DNA of 5,688 nt, taken from contig QMUE01000107.1 in assembly GCA_003663535.1 (NCBI GenBank), positions 1-5,688 on the forward strand. The letters run 5' to 3'. Positions 5,163-5,688 of this stretch are shown here, piece by piece (the stretch's first letter is position 1; every line of letters begins with the position of its first letter). Made by a program: the position numbers and the translations under genes. This DNA comes from Thermococci archaeon (GTDB lineage Archaea > Methanobacteriota_B > Thermococci > Thermococcales > Thermococcaceae). Below the pieces are notes generated by a model that was not told the DNA's origin, did not search any database, and saw only the letters and a list, made by a program, of their open reading frames with translations.

Positions 5163-5688
5163 TGGAAGCTCAGATATTGTTGCTACCCATTGGTATATTA
5201 ATTATAGCGGCACTGATAGGGTTGTCAAAGGCAAAAATAGTTCTCAAGATAGTAAGCATGTTATCAGCAGTGTCATCAGGAGTAATAATATACAATGGAG
5301 TCTTGGGACTTAAAACAACCATTGAGCTTAAATACAACTTGTTCAATTCGTCCTCATTTTTTGCGTCTCTTAACTACCTTGTTTTTAGAGTCGATGCGCT
5401 CTCGGCCTTTTTTCTGTTGATATTAGGAATCTTAAGCCTTTGTGCATCAGTTTATGGTATCAAATATATGGAAAGGTATTTTGAGAGGGAGGATATGCGT
5501 GTTTACACTTTCAACTATCCTCTTTTCATACTGACAATGTACCTTGTGGTGATATGCTGGAATTTGCTGTGGTTTATAATCTTCTGGGAGCTCATGACCC
5601 TGTTTTCACAGTTCTTGGTTGCATTTGAACAGAGAAAGGAGAAGGCTGTAAAGGCGGCATTCAAATACTTCTGCATGACAAAAGCTGG
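5162..5688 (+). CDS. NuoL/NuoM-like (proton-translocating) membrane subunit of the CO-linked energy-converting hydrogenase, 5' part
   Basis: The first 175 codons of a gene that runs off the right edge. The product is a polytopic membrane protein of the complex-I/Mrp antiporter family (HyfB/NuoL/NuoM-like). Membrane segments are visible at about 5-21, 26-48, 78-100 and 121-151. Family marks are FRVDALSAFFLLI (75-87), W142-E143 in FWELMTLFSQF, where the Glu matches the conserved membrane Glu of NuoL/NuoM (E144 in E. coli NuoM), and AAFKYF (165-170) with a conserved Lys. Its ATG overlaps the cooT stop by one base and has GGTGA (5151-5155) upstream, so it is cotranscribed with the CODH genes. In T. 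onnurineus the hydrogenase (Mch) and Mnh3 antiporter genes follow at this position, so this subunit probably couples H2 formation to ion pumping. The exact subunit name cannot be fixed from the N-terminal third; an Mrp antiporter D-type subunit is the alternative. Confidence 0.88.
   Translation, partial: MEAQILLLPIGILIIAALIGLSKAKIVLKIVSMLSAVSSGVIIYNGVLGLKTTIELKYNLFNSSSFFASLNYLVFRVDALSAFFLLILGILSLCASVYGIKYMERYFEREDMRVYTFNYPLFILTMYLVVICWNLLWFIIFWELMTLFSQFLVAFEQRKEKAVKAAFKYFCMTKA

Noticed and set aside
1..5688. tRNA, rRNA, CRISPR arrays, insertion sequences, long direct repeats
   Set aside because: I looked for these on both strands and saw none; coding density is high and all real genes run on the plus strand.

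Overview
This window is the 5' part of a carboxydotrophic (CO-oxidising, H2-producing) gene cluster of a hyperthermophilic euryarchaeon, almost certainly Thermococcus or a close relative. The evidence is the gene set and order (a V4R-domain protein, a ModE/LysR-type helix-turn-helix regulator, then cooF, cooS, cooC, cooT and a complex-I/Mrp-like membrane subunit), GAGGTGAT-type ribosome binding sites, and A/T-rich archaeal promoter-like spacers. The order matches the CO dehydrogenase-hydrogenase-antiporter cluster of Thermococcus onnurineus and T. barophilus. The DNA is visibly A+T-leaning, which fits a lower-GC species better than T. onnurineus itself, but the species cannot be fixed from this window.

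Layout, all on the + strand: (1) 1-294, the 3' end of a corQ-like gene (V4R domain, Cys-rich). (2) 291-1406, a corR-like gene overlapping it by 4 bases; it reads as a diverged radical-SAM barrel fused to a ModE/LysR-like winged helix. (3) 1407-1510, the only regulatory-sized gap before the enzyme genes, with TATA-like boxes and a T-rich tract. (4) 1511-2146 cooF, a 16-Cys ferredoxin-like electron carrier. (5) 2157-4058 cooS, the Ni-Fe CO dehydrogenase. (6) 4059-4133, an A/T-rich gap with a possible weak terminator and internal promoter. (7) 4134-4940 cooC, the Ni-insertion ATPase. (8) 4941-5162, a CooT-like nickel-binding protein. (9) 5162 to the window end, the start of a NuoL/NuoM-like membrane subunit of the CO-linked energy-converting hydrogenase.

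Expected workings: CooC and CooT help load nickel into CooS. CooS oxidises CO + H2O to CO2, 2 H+ and 2 electrons, CooF carries the electrons, and the membrane hydrogenase (its first subunit is at the right edge) makes H2 while pumping ions. CorQ/CorR is known from T. onnurineus genetics as a positive regulator pair for this cluster.

The most interesting point is CorR. Its N-terminal two thirds carries a CxxxCxxC radical-SAM signature, but the 'GGE' SAM-binding position reads C-P-N. There is a SPASM-like Cys set before the DNA-binding domain. This suggests a radical-SAM fold repurposed as an iron-sulfur sensor, paired with a Cys-rich V4R protein.
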